From: Distichodus sexfasciatus
Lineage: Eukaryota; Chordata; Actinopteri; Characiformes; Distichodontidae
Reading direction: 5' to 3'
Assembly: GCA_032718565.1 (NCBI GenBank)
Contig: JAVGVS010000478.1
Span: 186,001-250,000 of the forward strand
Length of the DNA: 64,000 nucleotides
A model generated the notes under the pieces. That model had not been told where the DNA came from. It did not search any database and worked only from the letters and a program-made list of their open reading frames with translations. This document shows, in pieces, positions 52,118 to 63,070 of the stretch; position 1 is the stretch's first letter, and every line of letters starts with the position of its first letter. A program made the translations under genes and the position numbers.

Positions 52118-52268
52118 TGAGCGCTTATTTTGTCATTGTGAACACAGCGCACCACAAGCAAATGTGACCTCTGCATTTGACCCATTCGTGAAGGAGCAGC
52201 TTTTTGACAGCACCCGGGGGTGCGGATGATATCTTGCTTTTAGGTTCAGTTACACTACCAACTGAACC
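52118..52268 (-). mobile_element. tRNA-derived SINE, internally deleted
   Basis: 'cttattttgtcattgtgaacacagcgcaccacaagcaaatgtgacctctgcatttgaccc..cagttacactaccaac'; the B-box region is missing. Confidence 0.8.
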
Positions 52269-52304
52269 CAAAAATGTCATATCTTTTAGTGAGTCGACTG
52301 ATTA

Positions 52305-52620
52305 CTGGGGGCCGATATTAGTTATTTTGCTGGTTGTATCGGTGTTTAATTTTGACCATCGCTGATATTAAGTAATTACAAAATGTGCTTTCGGGGGCTC
52401 CAGTGCCGTCTCTGATTGGGTGCATGTCACACAAGTAGCAGCGTTTCAACACTGTAGCCTTGTTGTCACTTGCACCACACTCATACACGAGCGCAGCGCG
52501 CTCTAATATTTAACAGAGACTTTCTTTTTTTGTGTATCATTTGGAAATATCGCTTATCGGCCATTAACTAGCAATAATCGGTATCAATATCGACCTTGAA
52601 TATCCAGTATCGAGCGACCT
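52305..52620. mobile_element. 'gatatcggt' hAT-like MITE
   Basis: 'gggggccgatattagttattttgctggttgtatcgg' at the left and 'cggccattaactagcaataatcggtatcaatatcg' at the right are inverted GATAT/ATATC-rich ends. The interior 'agcgcagcgcgctc' resembles 49755-49925. Confidence 0.6.
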
Positions 52621-52679
52621 CTGAATAGCAATACATAATAAATGAAGCAGTTGATAGTGTTATGCTCAGTTGCTGGTTC

Positions 52680-52775
52680 AAAGACCCCGACCTGGTTAAG
52701 ATAGCCCTGAGGTACTCATGAGCACAGGCCAACTCTCTAACCATGCTGTGGACAATGACGAATACTCACTCAATT
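52680..52775. mobile_element. Rearranged SINE fragment
   Basis: 'cctgaggtactcatgagcacaggccaactctctaaccatgctgtggacaatgacgaatactcactca' combines pieces of head and tail in mixed order. Confidence 0.55.
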
Positions 52776-53824
52776 TAAAGTGAATTTTACTGTGTATAAC
52801 GTCACTGTGCCATCACTACACAACAAGTTTAGTAGGATGTTAAACCTGCACTGTTACACACACTTTGCAAATTAGAAAGGAAACTTGTTTTATTTGATTT
52901 TTTTGATAAGCTTTGGAAAGTTGTCGAGTCAGCAACTATTTATGAAGTTTGTGAAATAAATTTATACACCGCATTATAGCAGGGTTCTTGTTTTTGCCAA
53001 ATTTCACGAGGTGGCAGTGTGATGGTTAAAAAGTTAAAAGATGTTTGAACGTCACTGTTCATCTAAAATTAGCAGCTGGTTGAGATTCTCTAACAAAGGT
53101 CATGTCATACCACTGACCTGGCTTTGGTCAAATCTGCAGGTGACGGCTGGTTACATACTTACGGGAAGCCATGTGGTCAGATTTAACCACAGTGCTTTAT
53201 TACTAAATGACTAAATAAATAACAGTTTAATATTCTCCAGAACAATTTAAATGTGTTGAATGGTAGGGCGATATCACCGCAAAGCAGTATCATGATTAAC
53301 ATGATTTTACCTAGAGTACGATTAATGATCAATTACTTAGTTTTGAGGTTTTTTGTTTTTGACTCTCATAGTCTCTGATGAGGTTATTAAAGCTACTTAG
53401 TGAACTATTAAAGCTGGTTAATTTATATATAGGAACAGTGCATGAAAATATGAACAGAAATGTTAAAAAAGCTACAGAATTTCGTGGGGTTTGATTACAG
53501 ATTGGGAATGTCAGTTCTGATTAATTTGCGATGAACGTACCATGTCTTATCTAATTATGTTCACTTTTCAGTTTTTCCAGCAAACCCCTGAAATACGGTT
53601 AGTGCCAGGTGGAAACTCTTCATTTGGGATCCATCAGAATATAATTATTTTTATTATTATTTTTTTTAGGTAACCAATACATTTTCTATATTTCTTCTTT
53701 CCTATATATTACTCTCTAACATTATAGTTGAAAAAAAATCAGATTCAATTGAAAACAAAAAAATCCTGATGCTTTGGGTCGTCTTGAACTAATTTGGCAT
53801 GGAAAATGAGCTGCTTTTGGCCTT
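52776..53824. other. Intergenic, mostly unassigned
   Basis: 'tagggcgatatcaccgcaaagcagtatcatgattaacatgatttta' near 53265 looks like a MITE end. No exon recognised. Confidence 0.4.
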
Positions 53825-54310
53825 TCTGGTAGAGAACTTCATTTCCCACAATCCCCCACGCACCATGATGGATGCGTGTTCTGGAATTAATGCTGAAAAT
53901 GTCAAGAAATGTCTGTGTTGTGAGTAGAGTGCTGGTTGTTGTGGTTAGTTATCAGCTCAAATATGAGTTTTGTTTGTAATAAAGGGGGAGATTTGAATGA
54001 ACTGTAGCATTTTAGCAACTAATGGCACTGTTTACATTGTGAAAAATGTCATTTATGCCTTTTTATGCAGTTCTGTTTTTTGTGCACGAAATATCTCACA
54101 AACACTTCCATATACAGAGGGATCAGGTCTTGTCTTGATCGTGCCGCTGAAAACGTTGTGCATCACTAATAAGTGTATGTGTGAAACAAGCGGAGCATGC
54201 TCTAGTGAGTGAAAATAATTAAATAAAACTTCAATTCTAGAAAAATTGCCTCCACCATTCTATGTAATCAGATTATTTGAATTATGCGCGTAATCGTTTC
54301 AGCACTAATA
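53825..54310. mobile_element. hAT-like MITE family ('gctgaaacgatta'), copy 2
   Basis: Collinear with 36780-37255. The right end 'gaattatgcgcgtaatcgtttcagcactaat' is the terminal motif. Another right-end fragment is at 55425-55545. Confidence 0.75.
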
Positions 54311-54551
54311 AATTCCATGGACATGAGAAAATAGTGACTGCATTGCGCTAAAGAAAATCGCTTTTGCACTTTTCACTACTGGGGATGCACGATGATATTG
54401 CAATCAGAGGATAATTGCATTTTTTAAGTCATCGGCAATGCTTAGATTTGACCGATATTTTAAGTCGATATTTTATGACGCCCATATTGTGCATCAGCAA
54501 GGTAGCACTTTGAAACGCTTGAAACTAAAAAGTTTTGTAACTAACTATATG

Positions 54552-55192
54552 TGGCCCTCCACGGCAAAACCAGTCGCTTGTTGCAACGGAGGTTTCCGAG
54601 AAAAGCGAGTGTTTATGTTGCGTGGGGAAAAATTTTGGATTTTTTGTTTTTAGTGTTTTGAAACAGTGGAAGGTCTGTACTGTACTGTTGCAATAAATTT
54701 CGCTGAAAAACGTACCCTTTCCATCCTAAAAACGTGACTTTCTTGAGGTGAGGAATTCAATTCCAGCAGAATGTTAAATGTTTCTGTTTTGACCGCTCTA
54801 CTTCAATATTTACGGTAAATCCACTGGTTGACTAGCGTGAAGATATTTCTCCAGAATCCATCTCCGTCTCCCGAGTTCAGTTAACCTAACGCAGGTAGGC
54901 TATCCGCGTGACTGTGAATGCAGCGTAGGCTACCGTAAATGCAAACGTAGCCGCGACCGCACCAAGTGTCTGTGAGTGCTACGCCGATAGTCAACTTCAA
55001 AGGCAAATTTCTCCGTTTCTCACTTGGCGTGACAGGAGAAACCCGACTCCTTTGAATGTTGATATCTCAGTCATATGTCGTCCCATTCATTCCATATAGG
55101 TATCGTTTTGAAGCTTGATTTATGCCCTTTCATGAATAATAACTCCATTTTGAAAATTTGTGACAAGCGACTGGTTTTGCCGTGGAGGGTCA
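54552..55192. mobile_element. DNA element with perfect 27-bp inverted ends
   Basis: CCCTCCACGGCAAAACCAGT continuing CGCTTGT (54555-54581) is exactly inverted at 55163-55189, and GTG/CAC extends the match with one mismatch. The 640-bp interior has no transposase frame. It lies inside older MITE-like sequence that begins at about 54380 ('ggggatgcacgatgatattgcaatc'). Superfamily unknown. Confidence 0.85.
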
Positions 55193-55234
55193 CAAATTGT
55201 GTTTGCCTCACTTAGTGCACATGACCTCACACAT

Positions 55235-55405
55235 GGGCTGTGTCTCGAGCTGTGTACTACTGCACTTAATAGTATGGTAGGTAAGGTGCTCATCATATTT
55301 TCTATGTGGTAGTATGCATCTCAGGATGCATCTACACACTATGTAGTGCACATGGAGAGTCACACACTCCCTATTTGACTTTGTACACTACATAGGGTGA
55401 GAAGT
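55235..55405. mobile_element. Dispersed repeat ('tgtgtactac' class)
   Basis: 'gggctgtgtctcgagctgtgtactactgcact..atgtagtgcacatggagag..tttgtacactacatagggtga' resembles ends of common fish DNA elements, with inverted 'tgtgtacta' and 'tagtgcac' motifs. Confidence 0.5.
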
Positions 55406-55424
55406 GACTTCTAAAAATTATGCT

Positions 55425-55545
55425 AAAAATGCTCTTCCCTCTAGTGAATGAAAAGAATTAAACGTAACTTCAATTCTACAAAATTGCTTCGACCATTTTT
55501 TTTACATCGAATTATTCAAGTTATTCAAATAATGATTTCAGCCCT
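55425..55545. mobile_element. hAT-like MITE family ('gctgaaacgatta'), right end
   Basis: 'gctcttccctctagtgaatgaaaagaattaaacgtaacttcaattctacaaaattgcttcgacc..aatgatttcagccctaa'. Confidence 0.65.
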
Positions 55546-56149
55546 AACTGGCCACCTCTATTGATGCCCACATTGTTTTGATCTAGTAATGCTTTATTTC
55601 AGAGCAGTGTGGGATGCATCTGTAAATACCCCACAAACCCTATAAATAAAACCAACAAATGTTGGGAAAGTACAGTTGGCACGCTTTGTCTTTTTATAAC
55701 TCGTAGAAATTGACATTGTGATGCATTTCCTCCCCAATTCCATCACCACATCCTGTCTGCAGATGTGGCCCACATATCTGCATCCTCTCTCTCCCACACA
55801 TCACGCTAAGGTACCACGTACTTCTTCTCAACTAGACGTTCTAGTAAAAACTGATCCCACAAAAATGCATCGCTAATTCAGTCCGAGCTTTGTTAAGCTG
55901 CTTTCTCTTATTTCTCTATTAGGTCTGGTGGTCTGCATTGTGTTTTTTATTTGCAAATGTTAGAGAATAATCAGTAAGTCATGACTGTAGAATGTTTGTG
56001 TCTGAACAGAACTCGTTGACCTGGAAAATTCACTTGTGCATATACCACAGTTAAAGAAAAATACAATGCATTATTCCTCAGTTGTCCTTTCAGTTTCAGT
56101 GAGTAAAGGAGCTCCCGCTAAGAGCTGAAATATAATGCTGTATTTCATG
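55546..56149. other. Intergenic, nothing recognised
   Basis: No exon or repeat recognised. Confidence 0.4.
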
Positions 56150-57244
56150 TAGGGATGCACCGATCCGATACGTGGATGGGTTTTGGTCCAATAAAGACTC
56201 AAATAGCTGGCTGGGGTATCGGTGGCATTGGGCATTGGGTAGGTTTTTCTATGTCTGTGTATTGCTGCAAGTACAATTGCTTCTGCATGGGAGGTGTGAC
56301 TGTGGTAAAGCTGGTTTATTGTTCAACATTCGCACTAATTCCTACATATTGATATGACAACGAGCAGAACAAGCAACACAACACACTACAAGCCCAAAAG
56401 CACATCACACCATTATACTGTTTAATTTCCTTAACAACACCAGCTCTCACTCACAACCTCTGTGTTCCTGATGCTTTTAGCGTGAGCGTCTCTCACAGGG
56501 AAGTCCAACATTCACTAAAGCGTTTCAGTTCAGTCAAATTTTTATTACAGACAAAACTTACTTAAAACTTGTTAGCTGAATAATAACAAGCAGTGTTCTA
56601 CTAACACTGTCAAAAATCGAGTTCTGTCCCAGGAACAAGTCCAAAATAAGTCCAAAGTTGGAGAGACATTTCTTTATTTCCAATTAATTAGATAATATTT
56701 TTTACATTCTATAAAGTTAGAGAGTAAAAAATACATATAGAAAAAAGCATGATTTGATATTAAATAATTTCTTTCTATATCCAGATTGACTCCAAATGCA
56801 TAAAGAAGTGTTTCCATGTAGCACCAACTTTATTTTTCTTCATAGTACTAAGCCATAGAATGTCTCTAAATGATAAAAATTCTGCAATCCAATTAAACAG
56901 ACTCTGTTCTTACTATTTCTAGTAATTATATGTACAGTTTTAGCAACAGTTATACTACATAAAGCTAAAAAACTTTCTACAGACGCAGGTCAGTTTTCAC
57001 CGGAAATGATTTCAAGATTATCATTTACACATCAGACATGTAGTGCAGGACGTCCTGAACACAACAACATAAGGCACTACTACACACGCACTAGAATAAG
57101 CCCAAAACAAATGTATAGAAAAACACCCAAAATTCTTTTAGGGCTATAAAGGTTAAAAACTGGTATCAGATCGGTACTCGGGATCGGACGATACCCAAAG
57201 CCCAAGTATCGGCATCGCTATCGGAACTGAAACGGCACATCCCT
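56150..57244. mobile_element. hAT-like non-autonomous element, 1.1 kb
   Basis: Left end 'tagggatgcaccgatccgatacg', right end 'agtatcggcatcgctatcggaactgaaacggcacatccct'. It is the longest member of a family with relatives at 10880-11165, 13250-13665 and 51064-51664. No transposase frame was found. Confidence 0.8.
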
Positions 57245-57994
57245 CATTTAACATTGCAAGATTTTTAGAATTCTGAAATAAGTGGCATCAACGATTGTAG
57301 AACTCCAAATCGACCGATATTTCCCCCATAAAAATGTGAGCCTGATATTCCTGGAAGACTTTTTGTCAAAAGACGTGCAGAAAGACTTCAGATTTGCGTC
57401 CGAAGGACAAACGTTTGCCGTTCTTTCACCAGCAGCATTATTACTCTTGGTAAATAAGGGTCCGTGCGTATGGTGCTTTGCATTTCTGCTTTGGATACAC
57501 TGCTTTGTGTAAAAAAGTGATGTGTGTTATGCTTTAGAAATGAGCTTCTGTCTACAGTAAGCAAATACAACCACCACCGTTACCACTTCCGCCATTTCTC
57601 ACTGGTCTAAAAGCAGCTCTCACTGCTCCTTTAAGCCTTAAAAGCTCTTCATAAGACTAAGTGTAAAGCTGACCCCGGGTCAGCACGATAGGCTTGGTGT
57701 AAACCGCCGGGTGCGTTCAAAAGAGGAAGTGCGAGGAGGGAGGTGTTGCAATGGCAGGTCCTTTTGTTGGTTTGAACAGAGCGTTTCCCCTCTCGCTGCT
57801 CTGCACGACCCCGGCCAGCGTGCCACATGTGACTGCATGACAAACACTAAAGTTTGATGATTGATGTGAAGTGCATACGGTTATCATTTCCACATATGCT
57901 CTATCCCCAAGTTCAGTTACTCAGCCGCTCTACTGCACTGCAGCGCACACTTATTGTGTTATCATCTCCATCAGACGTGAATACAACTTTAGTT
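57245..57994. other. Intergenic, no gene established
   Basis: 57660-57850 is GC-richer, without a recognisable product on either strand. Confidence 0.4.
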
Positions 57995-58800
57995 GTGCAA
58001 CGAGAGAGTAGCTGTATATCTATCCTATTATATATCTACATATCTGTCCATCCGTTTATCTGTGTATTCATCTTTCTTACTCTGTATTCGTCCACTCACC
58101 GGTCCGTACGTCTGTTTATCCGTCCACCCATTCATCCATCTACCTGTCTATTCTCCTGTCTATCTCTCTGTCCTTCCATCCACCCATCTATCTTTATATC
58201 CGTTCGTCCGTCTGTCTGTCTGTCTGTCTATCTCTCCATCCTTCCGTCTGTCCATCCGCTTATCAATCTCTCTGTCTGTCCACTTATCCATTCATTCATC
58301 TACCTGTCTATCCATCTGCCTACGTCTCTGCCCTTCCATCCATCTGTCCATCCTTTCATCCGTCCGTGCATCCATCTATCATTGCTTCCATCCATCTAAC
58401 TGTCCATTCATGCATGCATCAACCCTTCTATCTGTATCCATCCATCCATCCATCTGTCTGTACCTCTAGTTCTTCTGTCATTGCTTCCATCCACCTAACT
58501 GTCCATCCTTCCATCCATACATCCATCTGTGTATCTATATGCCTAACCATCTGTCCATCCATCATCTGTCTGTATATTCCTCCTTTCTTCCATTAACCTA
58601 TCTGTCTATCCATTTGTATGTTTCTCCATCAGTCCATCCATCTGTCCATTCATCCGCGTCTGTTTGTCTCTCCATCCAACTGTACATCCATGCATCCATT
58701 TAAATATTCATCCATCTGTCCAGTCATCTGTCCATCCATCCATTCATTTGTCTGTCTATCAGCTATCCATCTGTCCATCAATCTATCCATCGTTTTGCTT
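57995..58800. repeat. ATCC/TGTC compound minisatellite
   Basis: About 800 bp of 'ccatccatctgtctgtctatc'-type tetranucleotides. Long frames in all three plus-strand frames read His-Pro-Ser-Ile repeats, which marks them as repeat translation. Confidence 0.92.
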
Positions 58801-59267
58801 GTAGTTCAGGTGTGTCCTCTCGTCCCGAGTCTGTATCTGACATGACATCGCATTATGTGTGAGAGAGTTTAGGAATCTTCGTATCCAGGGTTATGTCAGT
58901 GCAATGTCAGTGTTGCTTAGCGCAGCGGTCAAGTGACCCGTGTTTAACGCGAGCGTTCCCTCATTTGGGGACGTGAGAGTGCCGTCTCCACGGTGACGGG
59001 TAACAATGATGGGGAACTGAAAGCAAACATTCCTCACATTAGCATGTAAAAGTTGTGCACACTTTCTCCTATTAAAGACATTATGTCCATCGCAAAGATA
59101 AAATGCTGAATATTTCTGCAGATGTTTGCGTGTTGTCCGGGGGAGTTCTCATTTATCTGATGCTGCTGGAGCCGGTACAAAGCCCCTGCGGCAGCACGGT
59201 GTTGAGTGTCTTGCTCAGGAACAACAGTCTGCTAAGTTCGACTTGTGTTTGTTGTCGTCGGCCTTTT
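58801..59267. other. Intergenic between two minisatellite blocks
   Basis: Mixed composition. 59110-59230 is GC-richer and open on plus, but no family was recognised. Confidence 0.4.
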
Positions 59268-59520
59268 TCTTCGTTTATTCTTCCATCAATATATCAATTT
59301 GTCCATCGGTCTATCTGTCTGTCTATTCATTTATCCATCCTTCCTCGCATCCATCTATCTTTACATCTCTCCGTCTATTCGTCCATTCCTCCATCAATCT
59401 ACCTGTGCTGTATGTCTACCTGTCTATTTATACATCCATCCATCCGTCCGTCCGTCCGTTCATCTGTCTGTCTACCTATATGACTGCCCAGCCCTCCATC
59501 TTTATGTCCATTCATCTGTT
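59268..59520. repeat. ATCC/TGTC compound minisatellite, second block
   Basis: Same tetranucleotide composition as 57995-58800 ('catccatccgtccgtccgtccgttcatctgtctgtc'). Confidence 0.9.
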
Positions 59521-60190
59521 AGATATAAGCAGTGGGGAAGAGTTGGTAGTAATCTCTGGTGTTATTGATGAGTCCAGTTGCAGTGTGGGTAATTAAAAGT
59601 GATTAGGACCACGCTGTTGATTTTTAGGAGGAGGATGAAGGATCCGTTTTGCTCTGAGCGCTCCGCTCTGTTTTGTTCATTTTGGCTGGGTTCCTGCTGT
59701 CTGAACTTCCTGCTCACTGAGCCGACTTCCTCTTGATCCTTTTGTACTCGTTTGCACAGTTTCGTAGAACTTTGTGTTACTGCTGACCTGAGCTATGTTT
59801 GACCAGCGCATGACTATTTTTATGCATCGTAAGCTGGGCGTAAACTCACAGTCAGCAGTCACGCACCTCCAAATGTTACACACCAACGTGACCTCATACT
59901 TCTAATAAGGGTTGTGTTTAGTTTTAGTGGGAAATCACTGTTGCATTCCAAATGACGTGACAAAATACTGACATTCCACACCACACCTTCAAGACGTGTA
60001 GCTACTTCTTGAGAAATAGTTCCGGTCTTCATATCCTCTGTAGATTCAGTCTATATTAAGCTCCTGAAGAGTTGCATTTTAGTCAGTGTTTATATATATA
60101 GTCTTATGACATGTTAAAATAAAATGATCTTAAAATTCACACACAGGCTGTACTAACGAGCCCACGCCAACTGCCTGCCCATTGTTGCTT
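59521..60190. other. Intergenic, nothing recognised
   Basis: No exon-like frame or repeat recognised. Confidence 0.4.
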
Positions 60191-60450
60191 AACGATTGAC
60201 CCTTAATCTCTGTTCACCCTCTCCTTTTACATCTGCACGGCCCTCGTTATGCGTTCAACCCATTTAACGGCTCCTCTCGCGCCTTACAAATGCAAATGCA
60301 ATCATTGCTTAGGTTAATTTGCGTCCCTACCTCCATCCTGCCCTCTACTAATAACGGTAGGAGGTTGGGCCACAGTCCCGGCTCCGGGGTGACGTTCCTC
60401 CAGGGGAAGTCCAAATAACGAGTTATATTAAGAGGATTATTCTTTTTCAT
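60191..60450. other. Possible conserved non-coding segment
   Basis: GC-balanced island in AT-rich DNA with 'acaaatgcaaatgcaatcattgc' (octamer-like ATGCAAAT) and 'ggttaatttgc'. No coding sense. The call is impressionistic. Confidence 0.25.
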
Positions 60451-60499
60451 CTGTGATGTTTTTCGAGTTAAACAGTCACAAAAAATGTCTACAGTGTAA

Positions 60500-60740
60500 A
60501 GTATAATTCTTTTAATAAATATTTTGCTGTTTTATTTTTTCTGTTTTCATGTATTTTTAGTTTTTCTATTTTAGCATTTTACTTTTTAAAATTATTTTTC
60601 TATTTTAGTATTTTACTAATCATAAAATTTGTTTATTTTACTACTGCATTCATTTTTTCAGAATTTCAGTATTTTACTTATTTTTCAAGCATTTTATCTT
60701 TTTTCTTATTCTATTTTTACTTTGCAGTCACAACATTTAG
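60500..60740. repeat. T-rich degenerate repeat (TTTTAGTATTTTACT)
   Basis: Units of about 15 bp built from 'ctattttagtattttact'. Confidence 0.75.
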
Positions 60741-60849
60741 AACTGTTTTAAAAATCTGTAAAACATACTTCTAGTAACAAAAATGTAAAATAAAGTATAA
60801 AGAAATGTTTTTAATGTTTTGCTATTTATACTTTATTTCAGTTTTCAAG

Positions 60850-60989
60850 TGCGTGATTATTTGTCATTGTGAACACAGCACAGCACAGCACACGGTGCAC
60901 CAAAACGCAGTTTTGCAGACCGCAGTGGTACCTTTACCTGATCGAGATTTGAACCGGTGCCCTTACATTCATGAGGCCAACTCCCTGCT
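60850..60989 (-). mobile_element. tRNA-derived SINE, internally deleted
   Basis: 'gcgtgattatttgtcattgtgaacacagcacagcacagcacacggtgcacc' joins directly to the head part 'gcagtggtacctttacctgatcgagatttgaaccgg..ccaactccctg'. It faces the next copy. Confidence 0.88.
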
Positions 60990-60990
60990 G

Positions 60991-61200
60991 TTGGTAGTGT
61001 AACGGTTAGTCCCGTGGTCGGAAGGTTTAAATCTTGGACCGGTAAAGGTACCACTGCGGTCCTCATGAGTAAGGTACCATCCCCATAAACTGCTAAAAAA
61101 ACTGCCCACTGCTCCTTCACGGATGGGTCACATGCAGAGGTCACATTTGGTTTTGGTGCACTGTGTGCTGTGCTGTGTTCACAATGACAATCACGCACTT
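60991..61200 (+). mobile_element. tRNA-derived SINE, nearly full length
   Basis: Head 'ttggtagtgtaacggttagtcccgtggtcggaaggtttaaatcttgg', then the body to 'gttcacaatgacaatcacgcact'. Head to head with the preceding copy. Confidence 0.88.
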
Positions 61201-61340
61201 AAAAAAGTCAAACTTACCAACTATTTGAAATGTTTCCATTTTTTATTTGATGGAAAATCAGAAAAACGACTCCTGAAATCCAAAATTGAGGCAAAAACAC
61301 TTTTTTTTGGCTTGGTTTTTCATACGAACTGATGAATGAA

Positions 61341-61362
61341 TGAATGAATGACGCGTGGATTG
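61341..61362. repeat. (TGAA)n microsatellite
   Basis: Five units. Confidence 0.85.
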
Positions 61363-61675
61363 TTCCGGGTCGGCGACGCTGAGCGCTTTACAGCTCCTGG
61401 TGTGACGTCGTTGTTTCCTTCCCAAACGAAGTGAAAGCAGGTCTAAAGGGTCCCGTGTTTTGGGGGGAGGGGGTTTTGGGGGGAGATGACCTCCAGCGTG
61501 AACCCTGACATTGAGGTAAAAGCTCTTTTCTGAAGACGGCCTCTGTAGTGTCTCAGCAGCACAGGAATGTGATGAGACTGTGTTGAGGACGAGGACGAGG
61601 AGTTGAGCAGAACAGAGGAGGCCGGAGCTGGAATTTAGGGTCAAACTTAGAGCCGCACACTCGTTCACACACACA
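61363..61675. other. GC-rich block, product unrecognised
   Basis: A plus-strand ATG near 61487 reads MTSSVNPDIE and meets 'gaggtaaaagc', a donor-like site. The minus strand is also open for 138 codons. Neither matches a family I recognise, so no gene is called. Confidence 0.25.
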
Positions 61676-61899
61676 CAAAAAAAATTGATTTAAAAATGTA
61701 TAAAATCTTGCAGTGTAGTAATAAGGGCCTGTTTACACGTATCCACAGAATCCAGCATTTTGAAAAATCTTCACTTTGGAGGGTGTTTTAAAAAGTTTAA
61801 AAACACGAGACCTAAACATAGGTGTTTATAAAAATATCTGCATACGTGTAAACCTTTAACTTACACTGTAGAAAAAGCTGTTAACAGAAATAACCACAA

Positions 61900-62540
61900 A
61901 ATGTTACTATTATTAAGGTTTTTTTGAACGGTATTTTTATATTTTACAATTTTGCCTTTTCAGTTTCCATTAATTTTTTTTCTTACATTTATTTGTCTTT
62001 CTATTGTTTTTGATTATTGTGTTTTTGATTACTGTTTTGATATTTTACTGTTTTACTATTTTTATATATTAATTTTTAAATGTTTTAGTATATTATACTT
62101 TTACTATTTTTCTATTTAAAGTTTTAGTATTATACCTTATTACTTTTTCTGTTTTAGTATCTTGCTTTCCATTTTAATTTGCAAGATTTTTGGTATTTTC
62201 TGGTTTTTCTATTTTCATTTTTGGTATTTTCTATTTTGCTTTTTCCATTTACATTTTGCACATTTTGGTATTTTTCTTTTTTTAATTTGAACGATTTTTA
62301 GTATTTTATAATTTTACTGTTTGTCTTTTTTAATATTTAGTATCATTTTTGTTTTCATTTTAATTTAGCATTTTCTTAATATTTTATAATTTTATAACTT
62401 TTGTATTTTATATCTATTTCAATTTTTATTAATTTACTATTTTTCTGTCATTTTTAGTATTTTAAATAGTTTTAGTAATGTTTTCAGTATCCAACAAAAA
62501 GCATTTTACTATTTTACCTTTTTCTTACCATCAGACTGCA
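61900..62540. repeat. T-rich degenerate repeat, second block
   Basis: Same unit type as 60500-60740 ('ttttactatttttctattttagtattttac'), about 640 bp, strongly strand-asymmetric (T over A). Confidence 0.75.
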
Positions 62541-62648
62541 GTTTTGTGTTGCTGTGGAACTCTCTCCACGCTGAGGTAAGTAACGCTGCGTCTCTTAACA
62601 TTTTAAAAACCCTAGAAGTGGCACCTGTTTTCCGAGGCCTTTAGTCTG

Positions 62649-62672
62649 CATCATCATCATCATCATCATCAG
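62649..62672. repeat. (CAT)n microsatellite
   Basis: About seven CAT units. Confidence 0.9.
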
Positions 62673-62799
62673 TATTATTAGTGTTTATTTGCAACATGCT
62701 CCAGGGTTCCTTGACCAGCGTTATAATATTTTTATAATTTTACTTTTTCTATTATTTTAATTATTAGATTTTTTTTTTTACAACTAATGCTGTTTTCAA

Positions 62800-63070
62800 G
62801 CCGTTCAGAAATTGAATTTATCAAGTGAAATCATTTTCACATAAAAGTACAACGAGCCCCGAGCCACTGCAACACACAGGAATGCAATCAGCAGCCTCAT
62901 AATGTTCTCACACACACTCACACCCCCGAGGTAATTAAGATGCTTTAAGAGGGGTGAAGGTTATGAAAGCGCAAAATGGGCACATTGTTTATGCACAAGC
63001 AGCTTTTCTACTAGAGGCCCATGAGGAACGTTTAGAGACATCGTTTACACAATAACCATATTGACGTCGC
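62800..63070. other. Possible conserved non-coding element
   Basis: Complex, repeat-free sequence with a homeobox-type core 'gaggtaattaagatgc' and 'gggcacattgtttatgcacaagcagc' and no coding frame. Its texture differs from the repeats around it. Conservation cannot be judged from one sequence. Confidence 0.25.

Noticed and set aside
57854..58845. Long His-Pro-Ser-Ile frames (up to 181 codons) on plus
   Set aside because: They are translations of the ATCC/TGTC minisatellite. Overlapping frames give the same low-complexity composition.
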